Below, piece by piece: positions 17,022 through 24,925 of a stretch of 64,000 bases of DNA. The notes under the pieces are model-generated. The model made no database searches and was not told the origin of the DNA. It saw only the letters and a list, made by a program, of their open reading frames with translations. The DNA is from Flavobacterium omnivorum (GTDB lineage: Bacteria > Bacteroidota > Bacteroidia > Flavobacteriales > Flavobacteriaceae). Numbering within the stretch: the stretch's first letter is position 1; the number at the start of each line of letters is the position of its first letter. The stretch covers positions 1 through 64,000 of the forward strand of contig NZ_FNDB01000015.1 in NCBI RefSeq assembly GCF_900099915.1, written 5' to 3'. Position numbers and translations under genes: made by a program.

Positions 17022-17698
17022 TGATTAAACAAACGTCTTTAAATTTTTTAAAAGAACTGAAAAAAAATAACTCAAAAGAGTGGTTTGAACAAAACAAAAT
17101 AATTTATCAAGACTACAAAGATGATATTATTTCGTTTACAGACAGTTTATTAACAGAATTAGCAAAAATTGACTTATCAATAGCAAATGCAGATTTAATT
17201 CCTAAAAAATGCTTAACCAGAGTAAACAGAGATTTGCGATTTTCAAAAGACAAAACACCATATAAAAACTATGTTTTAGTAGTTCTTAATAAAAATGCTC
17301 GACACGGAAATACAGCAGGATATTTTATCCACATCGAACCAGGTAATATAATGGTCGGCGGAGGAATTTGGCAAACAACACCTGAATATTTAAAAAAAAT
17401 TCGCAAAGAAATAAGTTATTCATACGAGGAAATTAACGGTATAATTTCGAGTAAAATATTTCAAGATACATTCCCAAGCGGTATTCAAGGTGAAAACAAA
17501 TTAAAAAAATTCAATAATTTCTCTGAAAAAAGAGAGGACGTTATTGAATTACTTAAAATGAAAGGATTTTGTACCAAAGAAAATATAAATGACGATGTTG
17601 TAACAAGTGCAGATGCAATAAAAATTATTATTACCTATTTTAAAACCACAAAACCATTAATTGAATATCTAAATAAAGCAATAGAATTTGAAGAATAA
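17021..17698 (+). CDS. Cassette 8: DUF2461 (TIGR02453) family protein
   Basis: 225 residues with the family's typical opening FLKELKKNNSKEWFEQNKIIYQDYKDDIISFTDSLLTEL, the RVNRDLRFSKDKTPYKNYV segment, and GGGIWQTTPEYLKKIRKEI. Family members are widespread cytoplasmic proteins without a known reaction. Length is normal and the frame complete. It is translationally coupled to the DUF1905 gene. The cassette ends 8 bases downstream with CGCTAAC. Both cassette-8 genes belong to conserved families, unlike most others in the array. Confidence 0.88.
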   Translation: MIKQTSLNFLKELKKNNSKEWFEQNKIIYQDYKDDIISFTDSLLTELAKIDLSIANADLIPKKCLTRVNRDLRFSKDKTPYKNYVLVVLNKNARHGNTAGYFIHIEPGNIMVGGGIWQTTPEYLKKIRKEISYSYEEINGIISSKIFQDTFPSGIQGENKLKKFNNFSEKREDVIELLKMKGFCTKENINDDVVTSADAIKIIITYFKTTKPLIEYLNKAIEFEE

Positions 17699-17706
17699 AG
17701 CCCATC

Positions 17707-17815
17707 CGCTAACAGCTAGGGATTCGCTGCGTGCGTAGCAAGAACAATGAATTATAATCACCGAATACCAACAAAAATTAATTCAATGAGGTAAACCCGG
17801 GTTGAACAGGCTGTC
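17707..17815 (+). repeat. attC-like site 8, second type, enlarged
   Basis: Begins CGCTAACAGCTAGGG and holds a hairpin related to site 9: GGGATTCGCTGCGTGC, then GCAAGAACAATGAAT. It then has about 45 extra bases before AACCCGGGTTGAAC (to 17807). The sequence family differs from sites 1-7. The exact right core is unclear; a GTTAAC core at 17847 is an alternative end. Confidence 0.5.
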
Positions 17816-17864
17816 CCGTTTTTACGGGAGAACAGATTGTACGTACGTTAACACTATGGAGTTG

Positions 17865-18040
17865 TCGTAAAGGTTTTAGAAAGAATTATAAGAGGCAAAC
17901 GAGCCTCTTTTTTTTGGAGTGTTTTCTGCTTGGTTTTTTTCGTGTTTTCGATCACTTTGGAATACAAGTTACCTTATCCGTAAATTAGCGTTAACGGGGA
18001 ATGGTGTTTTGGCTACCACCAAAATACCCGATACTTCGTA
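17865..18040 (-). mobile_element. Remnant end of an IS91-like element
   Basis: Matches the end of the larger IS91-like remnant at 19132 onward: TCGTAAAGGTTTTAGAAAGAATTATAAG, the hairpin AGAGGC (17891-17896) / GCCTCT (17903-17908) with a T-run, then GGAGTGTTTTCTGCTTGG, and a stub resembling the transposase C-terminus (GGCTACCACCAAAATACC, about 18011-18028). The rest is gone. Confidence 0.65.
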
Positions 18041-18059
18041 TATCTGATTTTTCGAACAA

Positions 18060-18202
18060 CGATAGCGCGGATTTGCAATCCGTGCCCACAAAGAGAATGA
18101 TTGAGCGAGAAATTATGCCGATTTAGAGTGTGAAATAGAAGTGGTTTTATTAGAATTATTTCGATATTATTTACGGGCACGGATTGCAAATCCGTGCTAT
18201 CG
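18060..18202. repeat. 28-bp inverted repeat pair (REP-like)
   Basis: The left arm 18060-18087 (CGATAGCGCGGATTTGCAAT plus CCGTGCCC) and the right arm 18175-18202 are reverse complements with one mismatch in 28, about 87 bases apart. Similarity extends outward (TCGAACAA / TTGTTCG). Each arm is itself partly palindromic (GGATTTGCAATCC). This resembles paired REP elements. No gene is in the loop. Confidence 0.75.
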
Positions 18203-18340
18203 AAGTTTGTTCGTCTTCAGTGCAGTATTTAAAAGTATTGGCTTTGTAATTTGGGCATATAAGAGCGATTTTCAACCCTTTTTACGGATTGTTTTATTAT
18301 GAGAACGGGAAAGTGACTTTTCCCATAAAAATTTTTAATT

Positions 18341-18412
18341 GTAGTTTAAATCACATATATTTACTCATTGATTAACCAAATAGAGTTCGTTTAGAGGTTT
18401 TTAGACGAACTG
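18341..18412 (-). mobile_element. Right-end remnant of a third IS1182-like element
   Basis: GTAGTTTAAATCACATATATTTAC is close to the last part of the intact IS (GTAGTTTAAATCAACTATATTTACG at 11172 onward). The run closes with GAGGTTTTTAGACGAACTG, the same end structure (reverse complement CAGTTCGTCTAAAAACCTC). The next four bases are ACGT (18413-18416), as with the other two elements. The body and left end are missing. Confidence 0.75.
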
Positions 18413-18442
18413 ACGTTGTGTATAAATTTAACTCATACAAAC

Positions 18443-19030
18443 ATGAAAAAAATAATTTTACTGTTTATCATCGTATCTACAATGTCTTTCAGTTTAATAA
18501 ATGACAATAATTACTATCTGTTGTTTGAAAAGGCTAATAACATCAAATTTTTCAAATATGGTAAACATTACTATTATGAATATTTTACGGATGAAAAAAA
18601 AGAAATTAATGGAAACTTGTATTATGTTGAAATTAGAAAGTATTCTTTTGGCGATATTGATACTACATACATAAGAAAGTCCGACATTAATTATTTACAA
18701 TTCAATAGAATTACAAATTCTGAATCAATATTATTACCAATAAATCCCAAAATTGGAGACAATTGGCTTGAAAATGATGGCAGTTGGAAATATGAAGTGA
18801 TAGAAGAAAAAGCAACTTTTGAAACATCAAATAAAAATTATGATGATTGTATTTTAGTAAAATGTAAACAATTAACAAATAGAGATTCTAATAAAAATGA
18901 TGAATATTTACTATATTATTCAAAAGAGTCTGGCTTTGTTGGAAACATAGATAAAGAAAAAAAAATATTAAGTTTTCTAAAGGAAATTAAATTAAACACA
19001 GTAGAAGGAGAAAAAATTAAAACGAATTAA
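18443..19030 (+). CDS. Cassette 9: exported protein of unknown function
   Basis: Not recognised. 195 residues from ATG 18443, which gives a proper signal peptide (MKKIILLFIIVSTMSFSLIN); the frame is open upstream to a TTG inside the recombination core. The mature part is rich in beta strands with repeated Y, N and E residues: YYEYFTDEKKEINGNLYYVEIRKYSFGDIDTTYIR, PINPKIGDNWLENDGSWKYEVIEEKATF, DEYLLYYSKESGFVGNI. This pattern resembles small periplasmic 'DUF' proteins of Bacteroidetes that carry an 'IG..W' strand, but no name is claimed. It follows the third IS end directly. Confidence 0.8.
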   Translation: MKKIILLFIIVSTMSFSLINDNNYYLLFEKANNIKFFKYGKHYYYEYFTDEKKEINGNLYYVEIRKYSFGDIDTTYIRKSDINYLQFNRITNSESILLPINPKIGDNWLENDGSWKYEVIEEKATFETSNKNYDDCILVKCKQLTNRDSNKNDEYLLYYSKESGFVGNIDKEKKILSFLKEIKLNTVEGEKIKTN

Positions 19031-19040
19031 AAACGAACGT

Positions 19041-19097
19041 ACAACAGCTAGGGTTTCGTTGCGTGCGCAGCACGAACAATGAAACCCGGGTTGAAAG
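19041..19097 (+). repeat. attC-like site 9, second type
   Basis: ACAACAGCTA, then a strong hairpin GGGTTTC (19051-19057) / GAAACCC (19081-19087) whose stem continues with GTTGCGTGC against GCACGAACAAT. It ends CCGGGTTGAAAGG. The outer words AAC...GTT keep the attC plan, but the site is only about 55 bases and unrelated in sequence to sites 1-7. Confidence 0.5.
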
Positions 19098-19131
19098 GAA
19101 CCGATTGTAATTCCGTCAACCTATGCACTTG

Positions 19132-20123
19132 TTGTAAAGATTTTAGAGAGAATTACAAGAGGCAAGCGAGCCTCTTTTTTTTGGAGTGTTTTCTGCTTAG
19201 TTTTTTTCGTGTGTTCCTTCACTTTTAAATATAAGTTCCCTTACCCATAAAATTAATTTTCATAGGAATTTGAACTTTGGCTACCGCCAAGATACCAAGC
19301 AGGTGGACCACGCTGGTCAAAGACTGCTATCCGGTGTAAATTACCAGTTTTACAACACGGACATTTAGGTAAAAAAGGCTTCTTTTCTGCTTTTTCTAAT
19401 ACCTTCACTTGTAGCTTTTCCTGCAAAAGCTTCAACTTCTGACGCTTCCAAGTGCTGCTCAAAAAACCGTAATGCCGGATCTTAACACCCGAGCCCAAAG
19501 GGCGAACTGACGAAGTAAACCGTTTGGGCAAAATATGCAATAAAAATCGGCGAATAAACTCTTTGTGCGTGAGTGTCATTCGTTTTTTCACACCAGCTAC
19601 TTGGTAATCCTTGTACTCAAAAGCCACGTTTTGCATGTCAATGCTCTTGATTCTCTGGTTGCTAATGGCAATTTTATGGGTGTATCTGCCCAAATATTCC
19701 ACCACTGACTTTGGGCTTCCAAAAGGTTTCTTAGCAAATACAACCCAAGGCTTGCGCCACAATTCTTTCCGGATTTGTTCGTATTGGATCGGTAATTTTG
19801 CCTTGAGTTTGGCGCAATATTTAGCCCTAAAAACCTTCGACAAGGCCTTGACTGGGAATAAAAATTTGCCATCCGTTCTGCTATTTTGCCACTGTCCGTT
19901 TTTGTCGACACCACCACCTGGAACAATGCAATGCAAGTGTGGATGCAAACTCAATTGCTGTCCCCAAGTGTGTAAAACGGCAATCATTCCGCTTTGGTTT
20001 TCTTTGGCTTTGCCAAAAGGTTGAAGCGTTTCCAATGCCGGTACAAAAAAGTAAATCGTAAATTAATTTCGGATCTTGCATCGCTAGACTATTAATGCTA
20101 TCAGGCGAAGTAAAAACCACCAA
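19132..20123 (-). mobile_element. Truncated IS91-like element
   Basis: The element end downstream of the transposase begins next to CTTG (19128-19131; CAAG read on the element strand), one of the target tetranucleotides known for IS91 origin ends. It has the hairpin AGAGGC (19158-19163) / GCCTCT (19170-19175) with a T-run, then GGAGTGTTTTCTGCTTAG. The other end is missing: the transposase lacks its N-terminus, and the sequence loses similarity beyond about 20123. Confidence 0.7.
19253..20123 (-). pseudogene. IS91-family (Y2/HUH-type) transposase, truncated and frameshifted
   Basis: The part 20035-19253 has QSGMIAVLHTWGQQLSLHPHLHCIVPGGG (the HPHLHCI histidine motif of rolling-circle transposases), then GRYTHKIAISNQRI with the region expected to hold the catalytic tyrosines, and a C-terminal cysteine motif CPCCKTGNL. 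The upstream sequence VVFTSPDSINSLAMQDPKLIYDLLF continues the same protein in another frame (20123 to about 20040), so a frameshift lies near 20035-20050 in an A-run. The N-terminal zinc finger is absent. Inactive. Confidence 0.85.
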
Positions 20124-20271
20124 AAAATAGGGAACTGGTTAGCACTCGCTCCCCCTGCCTGGCTATTGTCCACTAATAAAAGCACAACAGAAAAGCTAGG
20201 GCCGAAAAAAATTATTTTTTATAATTTGTTTAAAATATTGTTAAAAATATTAAACAAACCATATTTTTGTT

Positions 20272-20279
20272 TATCTTTG
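20272..20279 (+). promoter_or_regulatory. Putative -7 box for the FAS1 lipoprotein gene
   Basis: TATCTTTG fits TAnnTTTG and lies 36 bases before the ATG at 20316. No convincing TTG at the -33 distance was found. Confidence 0.4.
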
Positions 20280-20315
20280 AATATCTTAATTTAATTTAAA
20301 CTTAAAATATTGACT

Positions 20316-20900
20316 ATGAAATTAGTAAAAGCAATTAGTGCACTTGTGTTATTAGGAGTAATCACTACTTCTTGTGGAGAAAAAAAACAAGCAGAATCAA
20401 CAGAAATGACTGATTCAACAGCAGTAGCAATGGACACTACAGTTGTAGTGGAAACACCAAACATTGTAGGAGTAGCCTCTGGAAATGCAGATTTCTCAAC
20501 ACTTGTAGCAGCTGTAAAAGCAGCAGGTTTAGTTGAAACGTTAAGTAGTGAAGGTCCTTTCACTGTTTTTGCACCAAACAACGCTGCATTTGATAAACTT
20601 CCTGCAGGAACTGTAGATGGTTTATTGAAACCCGAAAGTCTTGATAAACTGAAATCAGTTTTGACGTACCACGTAGTATCAGGTAAATTTGACGCTGCAA
20701 CCGTAATTGATGCCATAAACAAAAACAACGGAAAATACACTGTTACCACTGTTCAAGGAGGTACAATCGTTTTAAGTTTGAAAGACGGTAAAGTAATGTT
20801 AACGGATGCAAATGGCGGAATGGCAACCGTTGTTCTTGCTGATGTAGCTGCTTCAAATGGAGTAATTCATGCAATTGATACTGTAGTAATGCCTAAATAA
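20316..20900 (+). CDS. Fasciclin (FAS1) domain lipoprotein
   Basis: 194 residues from ATG 20316 (a TTG six bases earlier is in frame but less likely). The lipoprotein signal MKLVKAISALVLLGVITTSC puts the lipid-bearing cysteine at residue 20. A low-complexity linker rich in T, A and V follows. One complete FAS1 domain (about 60-194) shows ADFSTLVAAVKAAGLVETL, GPFTVFAPNNAAFDKLP, the YHVVSGKF H-box and the closing NGVIHAIDTVVMPK. FAS1 domains act in cell or surface adhesion. Anchored to the outer membrane or periplasmic face. Single gene, own terminator. It marks the return to ordinary sequence right of the island. Confidence 0.93.
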   Translation: MKLVKAISALVLLGVITTSCGEKKQAESTEMTDSTAVAMDTTVVVETPNIVGVASGNADFSTLVAAVKAAGLVETLSSEGPFTVFAPNNAAFDKLPAGTVDGLLKPESLDKLKSVLTYHVVSGKFDAATVIDAINKNNGKYTVTTVQGGTIVLSLKDGKVMLTDANGGMATVVLADVAASNGVIHAIDTVVMPK

Positions 20901-20921
20901 GGTTTAAACCTTTTATTTTAT

Positions 20922-20950
20922 AAACCGTTGTAGCAATACAGCGGTTTTTT
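20922..20950 (+). terminator. Terminator of the FAS1 gene
   Basis: AAACCGTTGTA (20922-20932) pairs with TACAGCGGTTT (20937-20947) around a GCAA loop and is followed by a T-run. The following 20951-21251 contains no gene or repeat I can name. Confidence 0.85.
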
Positions 20951-21251
20951 TTTGCAAAATCACTACCAATTCCCTTTGATATTTCTATAATAAGCGACTT
21001 GTTAGACTATCTTTGGAATTCCATCTCCCAACATTTGAAAAAAATATATATAATTGTGTGGGTAACAATTGGCAAACCGCTGGCTCTCTTTTAACTGCTT
21101 GAACCTACCCTATTTTAAAAACATTTCTTTTTTGATTATTGAAAAATGCTACCTTCCATTTCAAACTAATTAATTGAAAAAAATAATGTAGATACCCATC
21201 ATTAAGAATAGTATTTAAGTGACTCAATACATTTGATTTAAAACACCTAAC

Positions 21252-21923
21252 ATGAAATTTTCTTCTTTTCTAATTCTTATTTCAGTATTGCTTTTGAATT
21301 GTCAAAACAAAGACAACCAAGCGACAAAAGCAGCAATTAAAAAAAAGGCAGACACTTTGCAAATTGTTGAAGATAGCAACCAGAAGACGACCGATAGTGT
21401 GACCGCTATAAAATCGCAAAAGACTCACCAACTTATTCTAACGTCAAATGCTTTACAGGCAATAAATACAACGACAGGTTCCACAACGGAAATTCCTTTT
21501 GGCAAACCCTTTGATGAAATGAAAGAAATCGTGACTAGAATTTTACAATCAAAACCAATATCCGAAGGAATTAATGCAGAGTGTGGCGCTGGACGGCTAA
21601 AAATGGCATCTTGGAATAATGGATTGACGCTAGTGTTTCAGAAAAAAGGGGCACAATCAGTGGAATCAGAAAGCCCTTGGGAATTTGCGGGTTGGTATGT
21701 AAGCCTCAACCCACGAAATACAACAAAGATTACTACCATGTCTGGAATCGGTATTGGATCTACAAGAGGAGAAATGGAAAGCGCTTATGTGATTATCGTG
21801 AAGAAATCCAGTTTGGGATATGAATTTTCAACGACTTCAGGCCTATACGGAATTTTTGACGGCATGGGAAAAGAAGCAAAAATCACTAATATGTGGAGCG
21901 GCGTTAGTTGTAATTTTAGATAA
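21252..21923 (+). CDS. Lipoprotein of unknown function
   Basis: 223 residues. The lipoprotein signal MKFSSFLILISVLLLNC puts the acylated Cys at 17. A Lys/Gln/Thr-rich linker (about 18-65) is followed by a folded domain with IPFGKPFDEMKEIVTRIL, ECGAGRLKMASWNNGLTLVF and MSGIGIGSTRGEMESAYVI. The last resembles the 'GIGLGSTR.EV...YG' turn seen in small bacterial periplasmic proteins that measure or bind unknown ligands. No named family is claimed. Stands alone between intergenic stretches; 21924-22351 after it holds nothing I can identify. Confidence 0.8.
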   Translation: MKFSSFLILISVLLLNCQNKDNQATKAAIKKKADTLQIVEDSNQKTTDSVTAIKSQKTHQLILTSNALQAINTTTGSTTEIPFGKPFDEMKEIVTRILQSKPISEGINAECGAGRLKMASWNNGLTLVFQKKGAQSVESESPWEFAGWYVSLNPRNTTKITTMSGIGIGSTRGEMESAYVIIVKKSSLGYEFSTTSGLYGIFDGMGKEAKITNMWSGVSCNFR

Positions 21924-22351
21924 GGTAAAAAAAAAGTCGTCAAACTATTTCAGCTAGAAAAATAAAATTTAGAAAAAACAGCTAAAGCAATAGGTTTAAA
22001 TTGAAGCTCTTCCTTTTTGTTGATATACAGTACGGTCTTTTCAAACAATCACATGGATTGATGTAGCAGATAAAATCTTTTTTTGACCTAACCATTCGCA
22101 GGCAAAGCCAGAGCTACGGTAGAATTAAAATAAAATTATAAGCGCCACAATAAAATCACCTCGTTATTTCATTATTTAAAATTGAAAATGACGTATGGAA
22201 AAGGGTAGCAAAATTAATCCATACAAATCGAAAGTTCCTGTTTTAAATTTGTAGTCTAAAATATAAGCGATTGTATTTAGCTTTCGTTTTGATTTTGTGC
22301 TATCTGCTATTTTTTTTTATTCTAAAGTAAAAAAAGTGTAAAAATTCCATT

Positions 22352-22528
22352 TTAATTTCCCCATATCCTATTTTTAAAAATATCAACTGTTTGTTTTATG
22401 TGTTGGTTTATAACCCAAAAGATGACGATAACTAACATGGCATACCCTACGACGGTAAAAATTTCCATATTAGACAATAAAACCGATTGTTTTGCCACGG
22501 AACTTGCGATTTTTTTTAACGCTAATTG
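22352..22528 (-). pseudogene. C-terminal remnant of a membrane transporter (possibly DHA2-type MFS)
   Basis: On the minus strand LALKKIASSVAKQSVLLSNMEIFTVVGYAMLVIVIFWVINQHIK... reads like the last helix and tail of a drug-efflux MFS protein (amphipathic stretch, last transmembrane helix, basic end). It stops matching anything sensible exactly where the dead CoA-transferase on the other strand begins (about 22528), so it looks like one side of a deletion junction. The assignment is by pattern and weak. Confidence 0.35.
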
Positions 22529-23368
22529 ACAAGCATTATCTTCCGTATACCCTTTAGAAATAAAAAAAACTGCAGCTATTGCTGGGCATCTTTTAGGTTT
22601 TTTAGAAAATGAAATCACAGCAGGTCGCTTAACTAATTCGTTGATGTCACTTCAGGCTGGAATTGGAAAAGTAGCCAATGCCGTTATGTCTGGATTTGCG
22701 AAAAATAGTTTTGAGAATTTAGTGATGTATTCCGAAGTTTTGCAAGACAGCACCTTTGAACTTATAGATAGCGGAAAAATGAATTTCGCCTCGGCTTCTT
22801 CTATCACTGCTTCAGAAACTTGCTATAAAAAAATACTGGCTAATTTTGATTTTTATAAAGATAAGATGCTACTTCGTCCTCAAACCATAAGCAATTCGGC
22901 TGAGGTCATCAGAAGATTAGGCGTTATTGCTATCAAAACAGCGATAGAATTTGATATTTACGGCTATGTAAATTCAACGCATATTGCTGGAACCAAGATG
23001 ATGAACGGCACTGGCGGGTCAGGTGATTTTGCTCGAAATGCCTATCTGAGTATTTTTGTAACCCAATCCTCCTCTAAAGAAGGAAATACTGTTTCTTGTT
23101 TTACCTATGGTTTCCCATGTAGATCATACGGAACACAATGTTGATGTTTTGATGATGGAGCAAGGAGTCGCTGATTTGAGAGGACTGGCGCCAAGAGAAC
23201 CCGCCAAAGTAATTATCGATAATTGCGTTCATCCCGAGTACAAAGAAGAACTATCAAATTATTTTAATCGTTCCAATCTTCGCGGTGGTCGCACCACATC
23301 TTCTGGAAGAAGCTTTTAAATTTCATTTGCAATTCTTAGAAACCGGTTCCATGAAAAAAATGCTATAA
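22529..23368 (+). pseudogene. Decayed acetyl-CoA hydrolase / succinate CoA-transferase (3' half)
   Basis: Fragments of one protein lie in order but in different frames. First is a short piece DKHYLPYT..EIKKTAAIAGHLLGF (22529-22600). Next is NSLMSLQAGIGKVANAVMSGF...NFDFYKDKMLLRPQTISNSAEVIRRLGVIAIKTAIEFDIYGYVNSTHIAGTKMMNGTGGSGDFARNAYLSIF (to about 23090). Then MVSHVDHTEHNVDVLMMEQGVADLRGLAPREPAKVIIDNCVHPEYKEEL follows (23107 onward), and finally APHLLEEAFKFHLQFLETGSMKKML to 23368. GGSGDFARNAY and VDHTEHDVDV-like words are typical of the Cat1/ScpC family. The N-terminal half is absent and at least two frameshifts are present. Between 23369 and 23719 nothing else is recognisable. Confidence 0.85.
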
Positions 23369-23719
23369 TAGATTTACCCTTAACCCAATAGAACCTTTCA
23401 TACTAATGGTGGATGCAGTGCAAAAAATTGCCTATCGTTTTCCCTTAACAAAAATTCTTAAAAAAGACAAAGTATACTATTCACTATTTAACCTTGCTGA
23501 TTGCAATCCAAAAGACCGTTTATAATTATATTTTTAAGAAGAAACAAAAGTTTTACAGACTACGTTTGATTATAACGTTCTAAAAAAAAGGGTAAAAGAA
23601 TTGATTTAGTTGGTTTTCGTTCCACATATATTGCGTAGTTTTGACCATAGTACTTTGTCTTTTTGCTGCTCTATTTAAATGCAAAAGAGATCTAATAAAA
23701 AAACTTAAAAAAAATAATA

Positions 23720-24157
23720 ATGACATCTTTTAGCAAAGAATTATCCTTTCGTTGGTCTGACTTAGACCCTAATTTTCATGTACGCCACAGTGCTTATTAT
23801 GACTTTGGTGCGCAACATCGTATTGAAATTCTAGAAGGTTTAGGCCTAACAATGAAAGTTTTACAAGCGCAGCATTTTGGTCCAATTCTATTTAGAGAAG
23901 AATGTATTTTTAGAAAAGAAATAAAACTTTCTGATAAAATCATAATGCGTACCAAAATTTCTAAAATGAAACCCGATGCTTCACGCTGGTCTATTGTGCA
24001 TGAGTTCTTGAATGAAGAGGATAAACTTTGCGCCATAATAACTGTTGATGGGGCTTGGATGGATACAAAATTGCGCAAAATTGCTCATCCTACACCTGAA
24101 ATTGCTATTGAAGCCATTACCCTTTTTCCTAAAAGTGAAGATTTTATCAGTCTTTAA
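23720..24157 (+). CDS. Acyl-CoA thioesterase-like hotdog protein
   Basis: 145-residue single hotdog domain of the 4-hydroxybenzoyl-CoA thioesterase type. The N-terminal active-site strand-helix reads RWSDLDPNFHVRHSAYYDFGAQHRIEILEGLGL, in which the aspartate in SDLDPNFHV occupies the place of the catalytic Asp in the usual 'D.D..GHV.N..Y' motif. The core strands FGPILFREECIFRKEIKLSDKIIMRTKISKMKPDASRWSIVHEFLNEEDKLCAIITVDGAWMD follow. It probably hydrolyses an acyl-CoA in the cytoplasm; the substrate is not known. Complete and monocistronic, separated by 89 bases from the cytochrome gene. Confidence 0.88.
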   Translation: MTSFSKELSFRWSDLDPNFHVRHSAYYDFGAQHRIEILEGLGLTMKVLQAQHFGPILFREECIFRKEIKLSDKIIMRTKISKMKPDASRWSIVHEFLNEEDKLCAIITVDGAWMDTKLRKIAHPTPEIAIEAITLFPKSEDFISL

Positions 24158-24246
24158 TAAATTGAAGAATCCAATCCTATTTGTTTTATCATTGCTACTT
24201 AATTAAGGTTTAAAATTAGGGTAAAATCAATTAATATTAAAAAATC

Positions 24247-24825
24247 ATGAGAATAAGAAGCTACTCCGTCACTTATAGAATAATCCATTGGTCCATAGCA
24301 ATTTGCTTGATGGCTATGCTTTTTACTATATTTTTAAGACTTACGTGGATGAACAAAAACAATGTCGCACTGATCATTCAAGATTATTTAGCGACTACAA
24401 ATCAATCTTTATCACAAGACCAGCTCCTTACACTTGCCAAAAAAATAAGAAAACCTATGTGGGATTGGCATATTTATATTGGATACGCTTTGGTAGGTTT
24501 GTACAGTATCCGAATTTTACTTCCGTTTTTTGGACAGATGAAGTTCTCCAATCCTTTTAGTCGTGGCCTTACGGCACAGGAAAAATTTCAATATTCCATT
24601 TATGCCATTTTTTATGTCTGTGTAGCCATTTCTCTAACGACAGGTTTAATTATTGTTTTAGGTCCAAAAAATTTAAAAGAGCCAATGGAACAAATACACG
24701 TACTTTCGATTTACTATTTGTTGACCTTTATCGTTCTTCACTTAGGCGGTATTTTCTTATCAGAGTTTACGACACAGAATGGATTAATTTCGAGAATTAT
24801 CAGTGGGTCAAAAAAGGAAAAGTAA
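24247..24825 (+). CDS. Cytochrome b561-family membrane protein
   Basis: 192 residues, four transmembrane segments (about 12-30, 72-95, 115-138, 148-168). Histidines suited to bind two hemes sit in IIHWSIAI (helix 1), WDWHIYIGYA (helix 2), EQIHVLSIYY and FIVLHLGGIF (helix 4). The architecture matches bacterial cytochrome b561 proteins, which move electrons across the inner membrane, often between quinols and superoxide or a periplasmic partner. It is followed by a gene for a NIPSNAP-type protein about 100 bases on, but no operon is certain. Confidence 0.88.
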   Translation: MRIRSYSVTYRIIHWSIAICLMAMLFTIFLRLTWMNKNNVALIIQDYLATTNQSLSQDQLLTLAKKIRKPMWDWHIYIGYALVGLYSIRILLPFFGQMKFSNPFSRGLTAQEKFQYSIYAIFYVCVAISLTTGLIIVLGPKNLKEPMEQIHVLSIYYLLTFIVLHLGGIFLSEFTTQNGLISRIISGSKKEK

Positions 24826-24925
24826 ACTAGGATGGAGTAAAAATATTTGTCTCCCCATGCATCCGTTTTTTTTATACTTTTATAATTAGGTTATCAATTA
24901 GTTATTAATCCATAAAAAACCAATA

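Noticed and set aside
20181..20205. Further attC remnant (CACAACAG...GCTAGGG) at the right edge of the island
   Set aside because: Only short word similarity to the second attC type; no stem could be formed with confidence.
23405..23525. Short 39-codon frame after the dead CoA-transferase
   Set aside because: No similarity to that family's C-terminus, which already ends at 23368, and no other support.
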